Shown in pieces: positions 30,259-38,743 of a stretch of DNA of 64,000 bases (positions within the stretch are counted from its first letter, which is position 1; each line of letters opens with the position of its first letter). A program made the translations under genes and the position numbers. A model generated the notes under the pieces. That model was given only the letters and a program-made list of their open reading frames with translations, had not been told where the DNA came from and did not search any database. Origin of the DNA: Anabaena sp. FACHB-1237 (GTDB taxonomy: Bacteria > Cyanobacteriota > Cyanobacteriia > Cyanobacteriales > Nostocaceae); the NCBI RefSeq assembly GCF_014696225.1, contig NZ_JACJPV010000009.1:1-64000 (forward strand). The letters run 5' to 3'.

Positions 30259-30291
30259 AGATCCCGGACTTCTCTAAGAAGTCCGGGATCT
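30259..30291 (+). repeat. 33-bp perfect hairpin repeat, tandem copy 2
   Basis: This is a second copy with the same arms and a slightly different centre (CTCTAAG). Both copies are followed by TTTAGC. Confidence 0.8.
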
Positions 30292-30447
30292 TTAGCTACA
30301 TTGTAATAAAAAGTAACATAATTGATGGTATTTTTAGCCAATATTCAGCACATTGATGTATTAAGACGTGATAGTATAGTGCAGATAAAGCGAGATTTTA
30401 CTTAAATCCCTAAAAAGTAAGTAAAGCTTAAACAAAGGTGAACTTCT

Positions 30448-31881
30448 ATGACAGTGAGATTATTGAATAATCGTTATCAAGTATTGCAGGTATTGGGTAG
30501 CGGAGGTTTTGGGGAAACTTTTTTAGCCCAAGATACCCAAATGCCTTCTCATAAAAGGTGTGTAATAAAAAAACTGAGACCATTAGTAAATAATCCACAA
30601 ATGGAGCAATTGGTACAAGAAAGATTTCAAAAAGAAGCAGCTATTTTAGAAGATTTAGGCGATCGCAATTATCAAATTCCTAGATTATATGCCTATTTTT
30701 CTGAAGGCGGAGAATTTTATTTAGTACAAGAATATATCGAAGGTCAAACATTAACAGAAAAATTCAAACAGCAAGGTGTATTAAATGAAATTACAGTGAA
30801 AGAAATTGTGATTAATATCTTACAAATTTTGGAATTTGTTCATAGTAAAGGAATAGTGCATCGAGATATTAAACCAGATAATATTATTTGGCGATTAACT
30901 GATAATAAACCTGTGTTAATTGATTTTGGGGCGGTAAAAGTCACTATGAATACAGAAATGAGCCCTTCGGGAAACCCTACTCAATCAATTGTCATTGGCA
31001 CACCAGGATTTATGCCTATGGAACAGTCTGTAGGTAGACCTGTTTTTGCCAGTGATATCTATAGTTTGGGTTTAACTGCAATTTTTTTATTAACTGGAAA
31101 ATACCCTCAAGATTTACCCACAGAACCAACTACAGGAAATATTTTATGGCGACATTGTGCGCCCTATTTGAGTGTAAGTTTTGGTGATGTTTTAGATAAG
31201 TCTATTGCTTGTCATCAACGCGATCGCTATCCTACTGCTAAAGAGATGTTAATGGCTTTACAAACTCCTATTTCTGCTAATATTCCTGGTAATATTCCTG
31301 CTATTCCACACATTCAAAATAATCAAAATAACTTAAATTTTAGTAAAGGAGGAATAACTCTTCCAATTATAATTGGTAGTGGTGTAATTGGACTTGCTAT
31401 TATTATTGGTTTTTCCCTGAATAAACCAGCACCAACACCAATTGTATCCAATCAGCCAACAACAGCACCAATTATATCTAATCAAATAGAACCAACACCA
31501 ATTGTATTCAACCAGCCAACAGAAGCAGTAATAATTCCACCAACAGGAAATCAACCTTTTTCTCTAGGTTGGATGAGACTAGGTGCTGTTAATAATAATT
31601 CAGATAAGATGACTCTTGGAGAAGCACTTATTACCACTACTCAACCTGTAACTATTTCTCCTCCTGTTGTTCCTCGAATTGGTGATCAAGTAATAGTTAT
31701 GAATAACGTAAATTTGCGGATTAACCCACCACAAAAGTATAATAATTATAAACTACCAGATAAAAAGGGTGTAGTTTTGGTTGGTCAAAAATTAGTTATT
31801 CTTAATATAACTTCTTTTGTTGATAGTTCTTCTGGTTCTCCATATACAGTGGTATGGGCTGAAGTAGGGTTAAAAAATTAA
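30448..31881 (+). CDS. Membrane-anchored Ser/Thr protein kinase
   Basis: This 477-residue Hanks-type kinase has glycine loop GSGGFG (17-22), lysine in VIKK (about 41), catalytic HRDIKPDN (138-145) and DFG (159-161), all intact. After the kinase domain (to about 275) there is one transmembrane helix at about 303-325. An outside linker follows with three similar PTPIV/ISNQPT repeats (about 330-365). The C-terminal region (about 410-477, GDQVIVMNNVNLRINPP) resembles an SH3b-like domain, which could bind cell-wall material. It is a close paralogue of the kinase at 57490 and shares its LLNNRYQV start. It is preceded by tandem hairpins and followed by another. Confidence 0.88.
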   Translation: MTVRLLNNRYQVLQVLGSGGFGETFLAQDTQMPSHKRCVIKKLRPLVNNPQMEQLVQERFQKEAAILEDLGDRNYQIPRLYAYFSEGGEFYLVQEYIEGQTLTEKFKQQGVLNEITVKEIVINILQILEFVHSKGIVHRDIKPDNIIWRLTDNKPVLIDFGAVKVTMNTEMSPSGNPTQSIVIGTPGFMPMEQSVGRPVFASDIYSLGLTAIFLLTGKYPQDLPTEPTTGNILWRHCAPYLSVSFGDVLDKSIACHQRDRYPTAKEMLMALQTPISANIPGNIPAIPHIQNNQNNLNFSKGGITLPIIIGSGVIGLAIIIGFSLNKPAPTPIVSNQPTTAPIISNQIEPTPIVFNQPTEAVIIPPTGNQPFSLGWMRLGAVNNNSDKMTLGEALITTTQPVTISPPVVPRIGDQVIVMNNVNLRINPPQKYNNYKLPDKKGVVLVGQKLVILNITSFVDSSSGSPYTVVWAEVGLKN

Positions 31882-31920
31882 TAGTATTTGAGAGAATGAC
31901 ACAACCTCGTTAATTAATTA

Positions 31921-31953
31921 AGATCCCCGACTTCTTTAAGAAGTCGGGGATCT
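31921..31953 (+). repeat. 33-bp perfect hairpin repeat
   Basis: AGATCCCCGACTTCTT and its complement flank one base. It lies between the convergent kinase and nucleotidyltransferase genes and may terminate both. Confidence 0.8.
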
Positions 31954-31966
31954 AATTTAACTGATA

Positions 31967-33064
31967 TTAAACTTCATCCCAACCCTGCATTTCTACCAAC
32001 TCCATACACAAACCATTAATTTTCTCTAAATCAGCACGATGTGGTAAAGTAGATTGTTCATAAACAATATCCATCTCCTTAACCAAATCTTCCGCCATTT
32101 TCATCAACTCATCATAACTAAAATCACCCCTTAAAATTGCCCTTAAATCATCAACATCACCAGCTAATCTTCTATCAACAACAATGGTACCATTTTTCAA
32201 TATTTCCAAACCGCTACGCAACAACCTAATACAGTGCATTCCATGTTTTAAATCATAACCTGATTTTTTCTCCATTTCTGCCCTTGTAGGATTTCTATTT
32301 TCCTGCCATGATAGATATGCTTTCCATTCTCTTAATGCAATTTGATAACTTTGACTTTTTTGTAATAATCTAATAAAATCTTTTCGCCCATAAGTTAAAT
32401 TTTGCGTATATTCTAAAGCATCATCATTTAAAGCATATTGTTTTAAAATACCTTTAAAATCAATATCTCCAGTCAACAATTGATATAACTGTTCTGACTC
32501 CTCTAAAAATTCAATTTTACCCCTAATTAAAATATATAAATATTCCAAAAAAGCATTTAATTCATCCTTGGTTAAAGGGGTTTCATCCACAATACCAAAA
32601 TCTGCTGGTATAGGTTTTTTTGTAGGAGGGTTTAATAACCATTTGCGATGGGTTTCCATCTTTTTAATTTGGGCAAAAGCATATCCAGAATAGGTATGTT
32701 TAACCTTTTTACTCAAAAATAATTCCCTATGATTAATTAAATGTTGTCCAATATATGTTAAAAAAGGATAATTAGTTAACCATAACAGTTCTAAAATATT
32801 AGGATTTGCACCAGCTAACAAATGTAGAACTTTTCGCAACTCATAAATTACCGTATCTTGATTATTATCAATGAAGGGAAATATACCCGGTTCATCCCAA
32901 CCAGAATCTTTTTGTTCAATGCTATCAAATCCTAAATAATAACGTTTAGGGGCGATAAATACACCACGATAATCATAATCTGAATCAGGACGATTTAATC
33001 CATAACCATGACTACCTGCTAAACCAATAAAAATCGCTCTTTTTTCAACTTCAATTCTTTTCAT
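31967..33064 (-). CDS. Predicted nucleotidyltransferase (COG3541 type)
   Basis: This 365-residue protein has the DNA polymerase beta-superfamily nucleotidyltransferase signature GSHGYGLNRPDSDYDYRG. G17-S18 and aspartates D27 and D29 form the metal site, and the YRGVF extension is typical of COG3541/YcgL-like enzymes. A helical C-terminal domain with LKHGMHCIRLLRSG fills the rest. Members may nucleotidylate proteins or small molecules, and some sit next to RNA ligase or defence genes. Here it is alone. The target is unknown. Confidence 0.8.
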   Translation of the reverse strand: MKRIEVEKRAIFIGLAGSHGYGLNRPDSDYDYRGVFIAPKRYYLGFDSIEQKDSGWDEPGIFPFIDNNQDTVIYELRKVLHLLAGANPNILELLWLTNYPFLTYIGQHLINHRELFLSKKVKHTYSGYAFAQIKKMETHRKWLLNPPTKKPIPADFGIVDETPLTKDELNAFLEYLYILIRGKIEFLEESEQLYQLLTGDIDFKGILKQYALNDDALEYTQNLTYGRKDFIRLLQKSQSYQIALREWKAYLSWQENRNPTRAEMEKKSGYDLKHGMHCIRLLRSGLEILKNGTIVVDRRLAGDVDDLRAILRGDFSYDELMKMAEDLVKEMDIVYEQSTLPHRADLEKINGLCMELVEMQGWDEV

Positions 33065-33100
33065 ATTTCTCTAATTATTATCTAAAATTAGATAATTGGC

Positions 33101-33205
33101 ATAAGCTGTTGTGCCTTTAAATTGAATAATTAATACAAGCAAGATGCTTGTGCTACTGTAACTTCAGGTTTTTTAATTATACAGTGAGTGCTGCACATTA
33201 GCTTA
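33101..33205. repeat. 105-bp near-identical dispersed repeat, copy 2
   Basis: It differs from 5659-5763 at two positions (C/A and G/T) over 105 bases and is in the same orientation. The copy at 33101 is abutted by a MITE-like element, whereas the copy at 5659 is not. Confidence 0.85.
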
Positions 33206-33210
33206 TTAGT

Positions 33211-33270
33211 AGGGTGCGTCAGATATTAACAATCTGTTTATTGGTAGAATCTATCTAGTCTGACGCACCA
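33211..33270. repeat. MITE-like repeat (GCGTCAGA family), intact copy
   Basis: The element starts AGGGTGCGTCAGA and ends TCTGACGCACCA. The 11-13 bp terminal inverted repeats enclose about 35 bases of AT-rich sequence. Confidence 0.75.
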
Positions 33271-33348
33271 TACTGTTTATATTTCTCCAATAATTATGAT
33301 AATTAAAATTCAGATATCTTCCTCTTTTGATAATATCAAAAAAAATAA

Positions 33349-33401
33349 GTCAACCATCTTTTTTGATTTGGTTGACAAAAGAGCGATCGCTATACTATAA
33401 T
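33349..33401 (+). promoter_or_regulatory. rplU-rpmA promoter with overlapping palindrome
   Basis: A consensus -35 TTGACA (33372-33377) and a perfect -10 TATAAT (33396-33401) are separated by 18 bases that include a HIP1 octamer. This is the strongest sigma-70-type promoter visible in the window. An 8-bp perfect inverted repeat, GTCAACCA and TGGTTGAC (33349-33356 and 33369-33376), overlaps the -35 box and could be an operator. The expected transcript starts near 33408. Confidence 0.75.
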
Positions 33402-33433
33402 CGTAGATTGTCTGTCTCTTATCCCGCTCGGAT

Positions 33434-33500
33434 CAGGTAGACATACCAAAAAAGCTGGAACACTAAATCACATCAAATTTAGACATAAACCAGCTACCTG
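33434..33500 (+). promoter_or_regulatory. Folded 5' leader of rplU mRNA
   Basis: The leader can form a three-step hairpin. The outer pairing is CAGGTAG with CTACCTG (33434-33440 and 33494-33500), the middle is CTGG with CCAG (33455-33458 and 33490-33493), and the apical is CTAAAT with ATTTAG (33463-33468 and 33477-33482). L21 leaders that bind ribosomal proteins are known in Firmicutes. This structure is not recognised as one of them, so autoregulation is inference. Confidence 0.45.
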
Positions 33501-33522
33501 TACGGCACTATCAACATAAATC

Positions 33523-33930
33523 ATGACCTACGCAATTATTCAAACTGGCGGTAAACAAATTAAAGTAGAAGCAGGCCACTTTTACGATATTGAATTACTA
33601 CACGCCGAACCTGATGATAAAGTTACCATTAACTCAGTATTACTGCTTCAACATAATGACACAGTTTCCATCGGCCAACCTACAGTAAATGGTGCTATAG
33701 TGGAAGGGACTGTGATGCGGCACTTTAGAGGCCGTAAAGTCCTAGTATATAAGATGAAGCCTAAAAAGAAAACTCGCAAAAAACGGGGTCATCGTCAAGA
33801 AATTACTAGATTGTTGATTAATTCCATTAAACTCAATGATGAAGTTCTAGCTTACGAAGAATCTGCTCTTAATCTTTCTGGTGCTATTGTTGAATATGTC
33901 GAGGAAGAAGTAGAACAGGCTGCGGAATAA
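33523..33930 (+). CDS. rplU: 50S ribosomal protein L21
   Basis: L21 binds 23S rRNA in the large subunit. The 135-residue product begins MTYAIIQTGGKQIKVEAG and contains VEGTVMRHFRGRKVLVYKMKPKKKTRKKRGHRQ, taken in two parts, the rRNA-binding basic region near 66-98. An acidic extension of about 30 residues (ending VEEEVEQAAE) goes beyond the E. coli length, as in other cyanobacteria. It is transcribed from the promoter at 33372 with rpmA 174 bases downstream. Confidence 0.97.
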   Translation: MTYAIIQTGGKQIKVEAGHFYDIELLHAEPDDKVTINSVLLLQHNDTVSIGQPTVNGAIVEGTVMRHFRGRKVLVYKMKPKKKTRKKRGHRQEITRLLINSIKLNDEVLAYEESALNLSGAIVEYVEEEVEQAAE

Positions 33931-33962
33931 TTTAGCTAGGACTGACGCAACTGGCATATTTT

Positions 33963-34025
33963 TAGGGTGGATCAAACTGTATAAAAATCGCAAATAAACG
34001 GATTATTAATATCTGACACACCCTA
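33963..34025. repeat. MITE-like repeat between rplU and rpmA
   Basis: It starts TAGGGTGGATCAAA and ends ATCTGACACACCCTA. The GCGTCAGA-family termini are partly eroded. It lies inside the ribosomal operon without interrupting a gene. Confidence 0.65.
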
Positions 34026-34104
34026 AAACTATTAGTAACAAGTAAAAGCAGTGGAATAAGTTAAAATTCCCAAAAGTGCAAAATTACAATAACAAGAGGA
34101 AATT

Positions 34105-34377
34105 ATGGCTCATAAGAAAGGTACAGGTAGTACACGGAACGGTCGTGATTCTAATGCTCAACGTTTAGGCGTAAAACGCTATGGTGGTCAAACTGTCCGC
34201 GCTGGTAATATTTTAGTACGTCAACGTGGCACAAAAGTACATCCTGGTAATAATGTTGGTATTGGTAGTGATGATACTTTATTCGCTTTAGTTGATGGTG
34301 TGGTTTCTTTTGAAAGAAAAGGTAAAAGCAAGAAGAAGGTAAGCGTTTATCCTGTTGTTGCTGCTGCTGCAAGCTAA
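34105..34377 (+). CDS. rpmA: 50S ribosomal protein L27
   Basis: L27 sits at the peptidyl-transferase centre. The 90-residue product has the conserved [20 protein letters not shown] start, without a cleavable N-terminal extension, followed by [20 protein letters not shown] and the [15 protein letters not shown] region. An AGAGGA ribosome binding site precedes the ATG. The rplU-rpmA order is standard, though a MITE-like element separates the two. A terminator-like hairpin follows. Confidence 0.97.
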   Translation: MAHKKGTGSTRNGRDSNAQRLGVKRYGGQTVRAGNILVRQRGTKVHPGNNVGIGSDDTLFALVDGVVSFERKGKSKKKVSVYPVVAAAAS

Positions 34378-34421
34378 AAAGTTAGTTGATAATGGATAAT
34401 TAACAATTAATTTGTAGGAAA

Positions 34422-34480
34422 GCGGGTTTAGTATTATTTAGTCGCTAAACCTGCAATCTCCTATTTTATTTGTTTTTTAT
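34422..34480 (+). terminator. Terminator-like hairpin after rpmA
   Basis: GCGGGTTTAG (34422-34431) pairs with CTAAACCTGC (34445-34454), including one G-U. A T-rich stretch ending in TTTGTTTTTT follows. It probably ends the rplU-rpmA transcript. It also resembles the GGGTTTAG repeat family seen at 19967 and 44191. Confidence 0.6.
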
Positions 34481-34486
34481 TTGTTT

Positions 34487-34921
34487 TTAAACGTTGCTAA
34501 TACGATAATGGATAAATATACCTAATACTAAACCTAATAAAGAACTTAAAGACGTTAATAAAAAGGTATATTGTTTATTTAAGTTAGCTGTTTGAAAATC
34601 TATTTTCGCTAAAACTGTAGCTGATAAAATTAATAAAGTATCAAGAAATACTTTAAACCAAGCAATCATCAGAAAAAACAGAAAAGCAGCTAACACTGTC
34701 ACACCAAATGTTCTAAAGTTTGTCTTAAATAAAACGTTAGTATAGTTACTTATCTTAGAAAATACATTTGTCAAGAAACTAACAAATATCAAAGTACAAA
34801 CTACGGTAACAATCCAAATGTAAACAGGAGGCTTAGTATCAGAAATTACCCAACCTAGTGCAGTGTAAGTTAGTAGGACTAGTGATAGGGAAAACCAAGG
34901 TATTTTTTTCAGGATCATCAT
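34487..34921 (-). CDS. Hypothetical four-helix membrane protein
   Basis: This 144-residue product has four predicted transmembrane helices at about residues 9-25, 33-52, 71-100 and 118-138. Short loops and no conserved charged pocket are seen. I do not recognise the family. It is convergent with rpmA and has codon use like its neighbours, so it is probably a genuine gene. Confidence 0.6.
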   Translation of the reverse strand: MMILKKIPWFSLSLVLLTYTALGWVISDTKPPVYIWIVTVVCTLIFVSFLTNVFSKISNYTNVLFKTNFRTFGVTVLAAFLFFLMIAWFKVFLDTLLILSATVLAKIDFQTANLNKQYTFLLTSLSSLLGLVLGIFIHYRISNV

Positions 34922-35152
34922 AATTTTGGCATTCCCGACAATTCGGTATATTAATTATTTTACCCTGTATTGCGGCTAAATAAAGTAGTTATTGAGTACG
35001 AAGTGTCGGTATAAATTTCTGTATTCTCATTCCTAATTACATGATTTATAAAAATTTTGCAATAAAATTAAATATTTGGTTAAATAAGTTCATAAATATT
35101 TGTAAACTATTAGCAGTTGAGTAGCCATCTGGCATATTATTAAGGATTGATC
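34922..35152. other. Divergent spacer upstream of cruF
   Basis: No gene is seen in 231 bases. An AAGGA ribosome binding site (35142-35146) precedes the ATG at 35153. Confidence 0.5.
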
Positions 35153-36043
35153 ATGAGACAGCTTGCGATTTTTGAGCGTGTGTCCCTTATCGGCCACATT
35201 GTATCTATGATATTTGGACTGATAGGGATATTGATAGTTATTCCTAACGCTGAAGCAATTGTCGGTGTTTCCGAATTTAGTGAAAATGTCATGCAGTGGA
35301 GTATGGCAGGTGGTGGTGTGGTATACATGATTCTGGGTGCATTAGCAGTTTTCATCTATGCTTATCGCCATTTAGGTTTAGGAAAGGCCTTAGCATTTTT
35401 AATTCCTTCTTTGTCAATTTCCCTGAGTAGTGAGTTATTGGGAACTAGCACAGGATTTCCTTTTGGTCACTATAATTATCTAAGTGGTTTAGGTTATAAA
35501 ATTGCTGGTTTAGTACCTTTTACAATTCCCTTATCTTGGTTTTATTTAGGATGTGTTGCTTATGTATTGGCTCGTGTAGGTTTAAAAGTAGATAATAAAC
35601 CCACATTATTGCGTCATGCAGGAGCGATCGCTTTAGGTGCATTATTATTAACATCATGGGATTTTGTATTGGACCCAGCCATGAGTCAAACATCCTTGCC
35701 TTTTTGGTACTGGCATCAACCAGGTGCGTTTTTTGGAATGCCTTATCAAAATTTTGCGGGTTGGATGGGAACAGGTTCAATATTTATGACTGTATCAGCT
35801 TTCTTATGGAGTAAAAACCCCATTAAAATCGAAAATTTACCCCTAAATTTACCTTTGATAGTGTATTTAGGTAACTTCGGTTTTGCTACAGTTATGAGTT
35901 TAGCTGCGGGTTTTTCTATTCCTGTACTCTTAGGTGTGTTTTTAGGAGTAATACCTGCTGTAACATTGTGGTTAAAAGGTTCTAGTTTACAAACCACAGA
36001 AAAAATCGCAGTTCCAGCACAGGTAGAAGCGGCTTTTAAGTAA
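35153..36043 (+). CDS. cruF: Carotenoid 1',2'-hydratase CruF (DUF422 family)
   Basis: This 296-residue integral membrane protein has about eight transmembrane helices and the DUF422/COG2324 pattern. The conserved GTSTGFPFGHYNYLSGLGYK lies at about residues 86-105. The LTSWDFVLDPAMS motif with acidic residues follows, and then the PGAFFGMPYQNFAGW segment. CruF hydrates the psi end of gamma-carotene or lycopene on the way to myxol-type glycosides, which stabilise cyanobacterial membranes. The ATG at 35153 has an AAGGA site, and the in-frame TTG six bases before is not needed. The glycosyltransferase gene cruG, often nearby, is not seen here. Confidence 0.82.
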   Translation: MRQLAIFERVSLIGHIVSMIFGLIGILIVIPNAEAIVGVSEFSENVMQWSMAGGGVVYMILGALAVFIYAYRHLGLGKALAFLIPSLSISLSSELLGTSTGFPFGHYNYLSGLGYKIAGLVPFTIPLSWFYLGCVAYVLARVGLKVDNKPTLLRHAGAIALGALLLTSWDFVLDPAMSQTSLPFWYWHQPGAFFGMPYQNFAGWMGTGSIFMTVSAFLWSKNPIKIENLPLNLPLIVYLGNFGFATVMSLAAGFSIPVLLGVFLGVIPAVTLWLKGSSLQTTEKIAVPAQVEAAFK

Positions 36044-36302
36044 GTTTATCAGCATTCAGCATTCAGTTATCAGCGTTCAGCTATTATTTGAGGACATTAT
36101 TCTCAAAGACAATATAGCGATATGTACTCTTTATCAGGTACAAAATTAAATTTACTGAAAAAAAGCTGAATGCTGAATGAATGCTAATAAAATACTACAG
36201 CTATTTCCATAATAATTGAACGTAGATAAACGCAGATGATTTTGTACTTCATTAGACTGGAAACCGCTATGATAATATCGATCTTAGAAATTATCAATAA
36301 TT
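36044..36302. repeat. Spacer with complementary short tandem repeats
   Basis: Units of CAGCATT (about 36049-36080) and their complements AATGCTGAATG (about 36165-36185) form a long imperfect inverted repeat after cruF. No gene is seen. Confidence 0.6.
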
Positions 36303-37115
36303 ATGAATCAAATGATTAAAATAACTCAAGTAGATGCTTTTACTAATATACCATTTCAAGGAAATCCTGCGGCTGTATGCCTATTAAATACTGCCAAAAC
36401 TGATGACTGGATGCAAAAAGTTGCCCAGGAAATGAACTTATCAGAAACAGCTTTTTTACTTCGTGAAAATGATGGTTTTAGACTGCGTTGGTTTACTCCA
36501 TCGGTAGAAGTTCCTTTGTGTGGCCATGCAACTTTAGCTAGTAGTCATGTATTATGGCTACAAGGATATTTAAAACCAGATGAAATAGCAAAATTTTACA
36601 CAAAAAGTGGTATTTTAATTGCTAAATTACAAGATGATTGGATAGAATTAGATTTTCCTGTGAATTATTCTCAAGTAATTATAGACTCTACAGAAATAAT
36701 TGCGGAGGTTTTAGATGTGGAATTGACATCTATTCAATCAGTGGCGATCAATTCTTTAGGTTATTTGGTAGAATTAAAATCAGCAGATTTAGTAACAAAT
36801 ACTAAACCCAATTTCCAGAAGATGAAAAATTTGACCATTGGTAATGTGATAGTGACAAGTATTTGTTATCATGATTATGATTTTGTATCTCGGTTTTTTG
36901 CCCCAGAATTAGGTATTGATGAGGATCCGGTTACAGGGGCAGCCCATTGTTGTTTAGCACCATTTTGGCGGGATAAATTAAAGAAAGATGAGTTTTTAGC
37001 CTATCAGGCATCAACTCGGGGAGGAGTGGTAAAAGTAAGATATAATGGAGGCGATCGCGTGATAATATCTGGACAAGCAGTTACCGTGATGCAAGGTGAA
37101 TTATTCAGTAATTAG
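36303..37115 (+). CDS. PhzF family isomerase-like protein
   Basis: This 270-residue protein has the two-lobed diaminopimelate-epimerase-like fold of the PhzF family. It shows QVDAFTNIPFQGNPAAV (residues 9-25), the catalytic-type glutamate E48 in NLSETAFLL, LCGHATLASSHVLW and the second-lobe DEDPVTGAAHC motif. PhzF enzymes isomerise small acids in phenazine and other pathways. Most homologues, including this one, have no assigned substrate and no phenazine genes nearby. Alternative start: the internal ATG four codons on. Confidence 0.83.
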   Translation: MNQMIKITQVDAFTNIPFQGNPAAVCLLNTAKTDDWMQKVAQEMNLSETAFLLRENDGFRLRWFTPSVEVPLCGHATLASSHVLWLQGYLKPDEIAKFYTKSGILIAKLQDDWIELDFPVNYSQVIIDSTEIIAEVLDVELTSIQSVAINSLGYLVELKSADLVTNTKPNFQKMKNLTIGNVIVTSICYHDYDFVSRFFAPELGIDEDPVTGAAHCCLAPFWRDKLKKDEFLAYQASTRGGVVKVRYNGGDRVIISGQAVTVMQGELFSN

Positions 37116-37143
37116 CTATCAATTATCCACTATCCATTATCTT

Positions 37144-37551
37144 ATGCAGTCTAATTGGCCAATTTCAGAATTACCGGGTTTAAGTGTAGCAGAAAAAACC
37201 CAATTACAAGAAATAGGAATTAACACCACAATGAACCTATTTCAACAAGGAAAAACACCAGAAACTAGATTAAATTTAGCTAACCAATTGAAAATAAATA
37301 TTCAACATATTAACAAATGGGTAGCATTAGCAAATTTATCTCGTATTCCCACCGTAGGTACACAATATTGTGGTTTATTGTTGCATTCTGGAGTTATTTC
37401 TGTACAACAATTAGCAGAAATTCCTACCTATAAATTACACAAACAAATTATCAAATTACAAGTAGCTACTTTACAACGTTCTGATTTATCTCCTAGTATT
37501 GAATTAGTGAAACAATGGAGTCATCAGGCGAAAATAATTGGCAATAGATAG
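37144..37551 (+). CDS. DUF4332 domain protein
   Basis: This 135-residue helical protein has the DUF4332 pattern. Two helix-hairpin-helix-like halves start ELPGLSVAEKTQLQEIGI and ANLSRIPTVGTQYCGLLLHSG. Such domains may bind nucleic acid, but no function has been shown. The frame is open to an ATG at 37096. Those 16 extra codons consist of short tandem repeats (ATCAATTATCCACTATCCA) that also overlap the end of the PhzF gene, so the ATG at 37144 is preferred. Confidence 0.72.
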   Translation: MQSNWPISELPGLSVAEKTQLQEIGINTTMNLFQQGKTPETRLNLANQLKINIQHINKWVALANLSRIPTVGTQYCGLLLHSGVISVQQLAEIPTYKLHKQIIKLQVATLQRSDLSPSIELVKQWSHQAKIIGNR

Positions 37552-37574
37552 GTATGTCAATTATCAATTATCAA

Positions 37575-38189
37575 TTATTCTTTTGCTAATACCCCATTCA
37601 GAAAAATATCCGCTAAACCTTCAGCCATTTCTTTCATTTCTTCAGGAGAAGCATTAGCATTAATTAGAGTATTATCAGAAAAGCCAGCAATAGCAAACAT
37701 TCCTAAAAATACCTTGGCTACCAGTTTGGCATCCATTTGGCGATAAATACCCTTATCCATAGCCGTTTGAAAAAACGCTTCCGCTACATTAGTCATTTTA
37801 TCAATAACTTCTGTTTGGATGCGATCGCGCAAATCAGGATGAAATTGCACCTCCATAAAACAGACACGCATCATATCAGCGTTTTTTCGCAAATTCCACA
37901 TCCGTCTCCGCATCACCTGGGCTACAGCTTTATAACTTCCCATTTCACTTAATTCCGTTAATAAATCTGTAAGAATTTCTACCCAACCATTAGTGGCCAC
38001 TTCCACCAAAATCGCCTTTTTATTAGGAAAATAGCGAAATAAAGTACCCTCCGCAATACCCGCAGACTGCGCTAAGTCACGAGTTGTAGTACCATCAAAA
38101 CCATGCACGGCAAACAAATGTTGAGCCGCTTCTAAGATACGCTGGCGTGTCTGTGCTTCAGCCGGTGGAGAATAGTGAAAAACTCGCAT
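37575..38189 (-). CDS. TetR/AcrR family transcriptional regulator
   Basis: This 204-residue repressor-type protein has an N-terminal TetR helix-turn-helix (RQRILEAAQHLFAVHGF, then TTTRDLAQSAGIAEGTLFRY, about residues 15-52). A helical ligand-binding domain with a TetR_C-like end (about 80-195) follows. It should regulate a nearby or distant gene in response to a small molecule. Convergent and divergent neighbours (DUF4332, multicopper oxidase) are possible targets, but nothing proves this. Confidence 0.88.
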   Translation of the reverse strand: MRVFHYSPPAEAQTRQRILEAAQHLFAVHGFDGTTTRDLAQSAGIAEGTLFRYFPNKKAILVEVATNGWVEILTDLLTELSEMGSYKAVAQVMRRRMWNLRKNADMMRVCFMEVQFHPDLRDRIQTEVIDKMTNVAEAFFQTAMDKGIYRQMDAKLVAKVFLGMFAIAGFSDNTLINANASPEEMKEMAEGLADIFLNGVLAKE

Positions 38190-38529
38190 AGTAGTAATGG
38201 TAGTAATGATGATTTTTATATCCCTGGAACATGATTTGTAGCACGATTATTTAACTGTCAAAGGAAAAATTACAGAAGTTTAATAATTCTATGGTTCATT
38301 AAACCTGATCACTTGATAAAAATTCAGGACTTACACAACTGAGCTATTGTTGCTAGAGATCCTCCAGCAAATTTTGGGTGTTACCATCATTATACCATTA
38401 ATCTGATTCTCTTAACTACTTCAGTAAATTCGCTTAAATATGTTGTGATATAAATTAAGATATTTAGCTAGGAATCGGATTCAGTTGATGTGTAAATAAA
38501 TTGTATAATCAAAAAACCTAGAATTAAAG

Positions 38530-38553
38530 CAGTGCAAGCAAGATGCTTGCATC
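38530..38553. repeat. Palindromic repeat, GCAAGCAAGATGCTTGC family
   Basis: The core GTGCAAGCAAGATGCTTGCA has a centre (AAGATGCTT) in the opposite sense to the copy at 24976, so the two copies are inverted relative to each other. Confidence 0.65.
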
Positions 38554-38635
38554 TATAATCCATACTTGAGTAAACAGCTACATATTTTGCATACTTCACG
38601 TAAGATCATCCACAAAAAATTATTTTTTCAACTTA

Positions 38636-38695
38636 TTGACAATAATTCTTAACTCCTGTAGGATACATACAACTAATTGCAAACAATTATCATTA
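38636..38695 (+). promoter_or_regulatory. Promoter and candidate Fur box of multicopper oxidase gene
   Basis: A perfect -35 TTGACA (38636-38641), a 17-base spacer and -10 TAGGAT (38659-38664) make a good promoter. Eleven to thirty bases downstream, GCAAACAATTATCATTATT matches the 19-bp Fur consensus GATAATGATAATCATTATC at 13 positions. A Fur repressor bound there would block the start site, which fits an iron-uptake gene. The Fur match is by eye and needs scoring. Confidence 0.5.
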
Positions 38696-38743
38696 TTTGT
38701 CCATTATTCCTAATTTTTGTTCAATCATTTCCCTTGTAACTTC

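Larger units (their letters stand above)
33065..33371. other. Spacer with 105-bp repeat and MITE-like repeat
   Basis: No gene is seen. The spacer holds the second copy of the 105-bp repeat (33101-33205), directly followed by a GCGTCAGA-family element (33211-33270). The left arm of a palindrome that overlaps the rplU promoter is at 33349. Confidence 0.6.
38190..38743. other. Upstream region of the multicopper oxidase
   Basis: No gene is seen in about 550 bases. The spacer holds a GCAAGCAAGATGCTTGC palindrome (38530-38553) and, at its right end, a promoter and a candidate Fur box, listed separately. Confidence 0.55.

Noticed and set aside
30209..30291. CRISPR array
   Set aside because: Only two copies, each a perfect palindrome with a 17-base gap, and other copies are dispersed through the window. 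No cas genes are seen.
34151..34372. Gln/His-rich reverse frame over rpmA
   Set aside because: It is an antisense shadow of the L27 gene. The composition follows from the opposite strand's codons.
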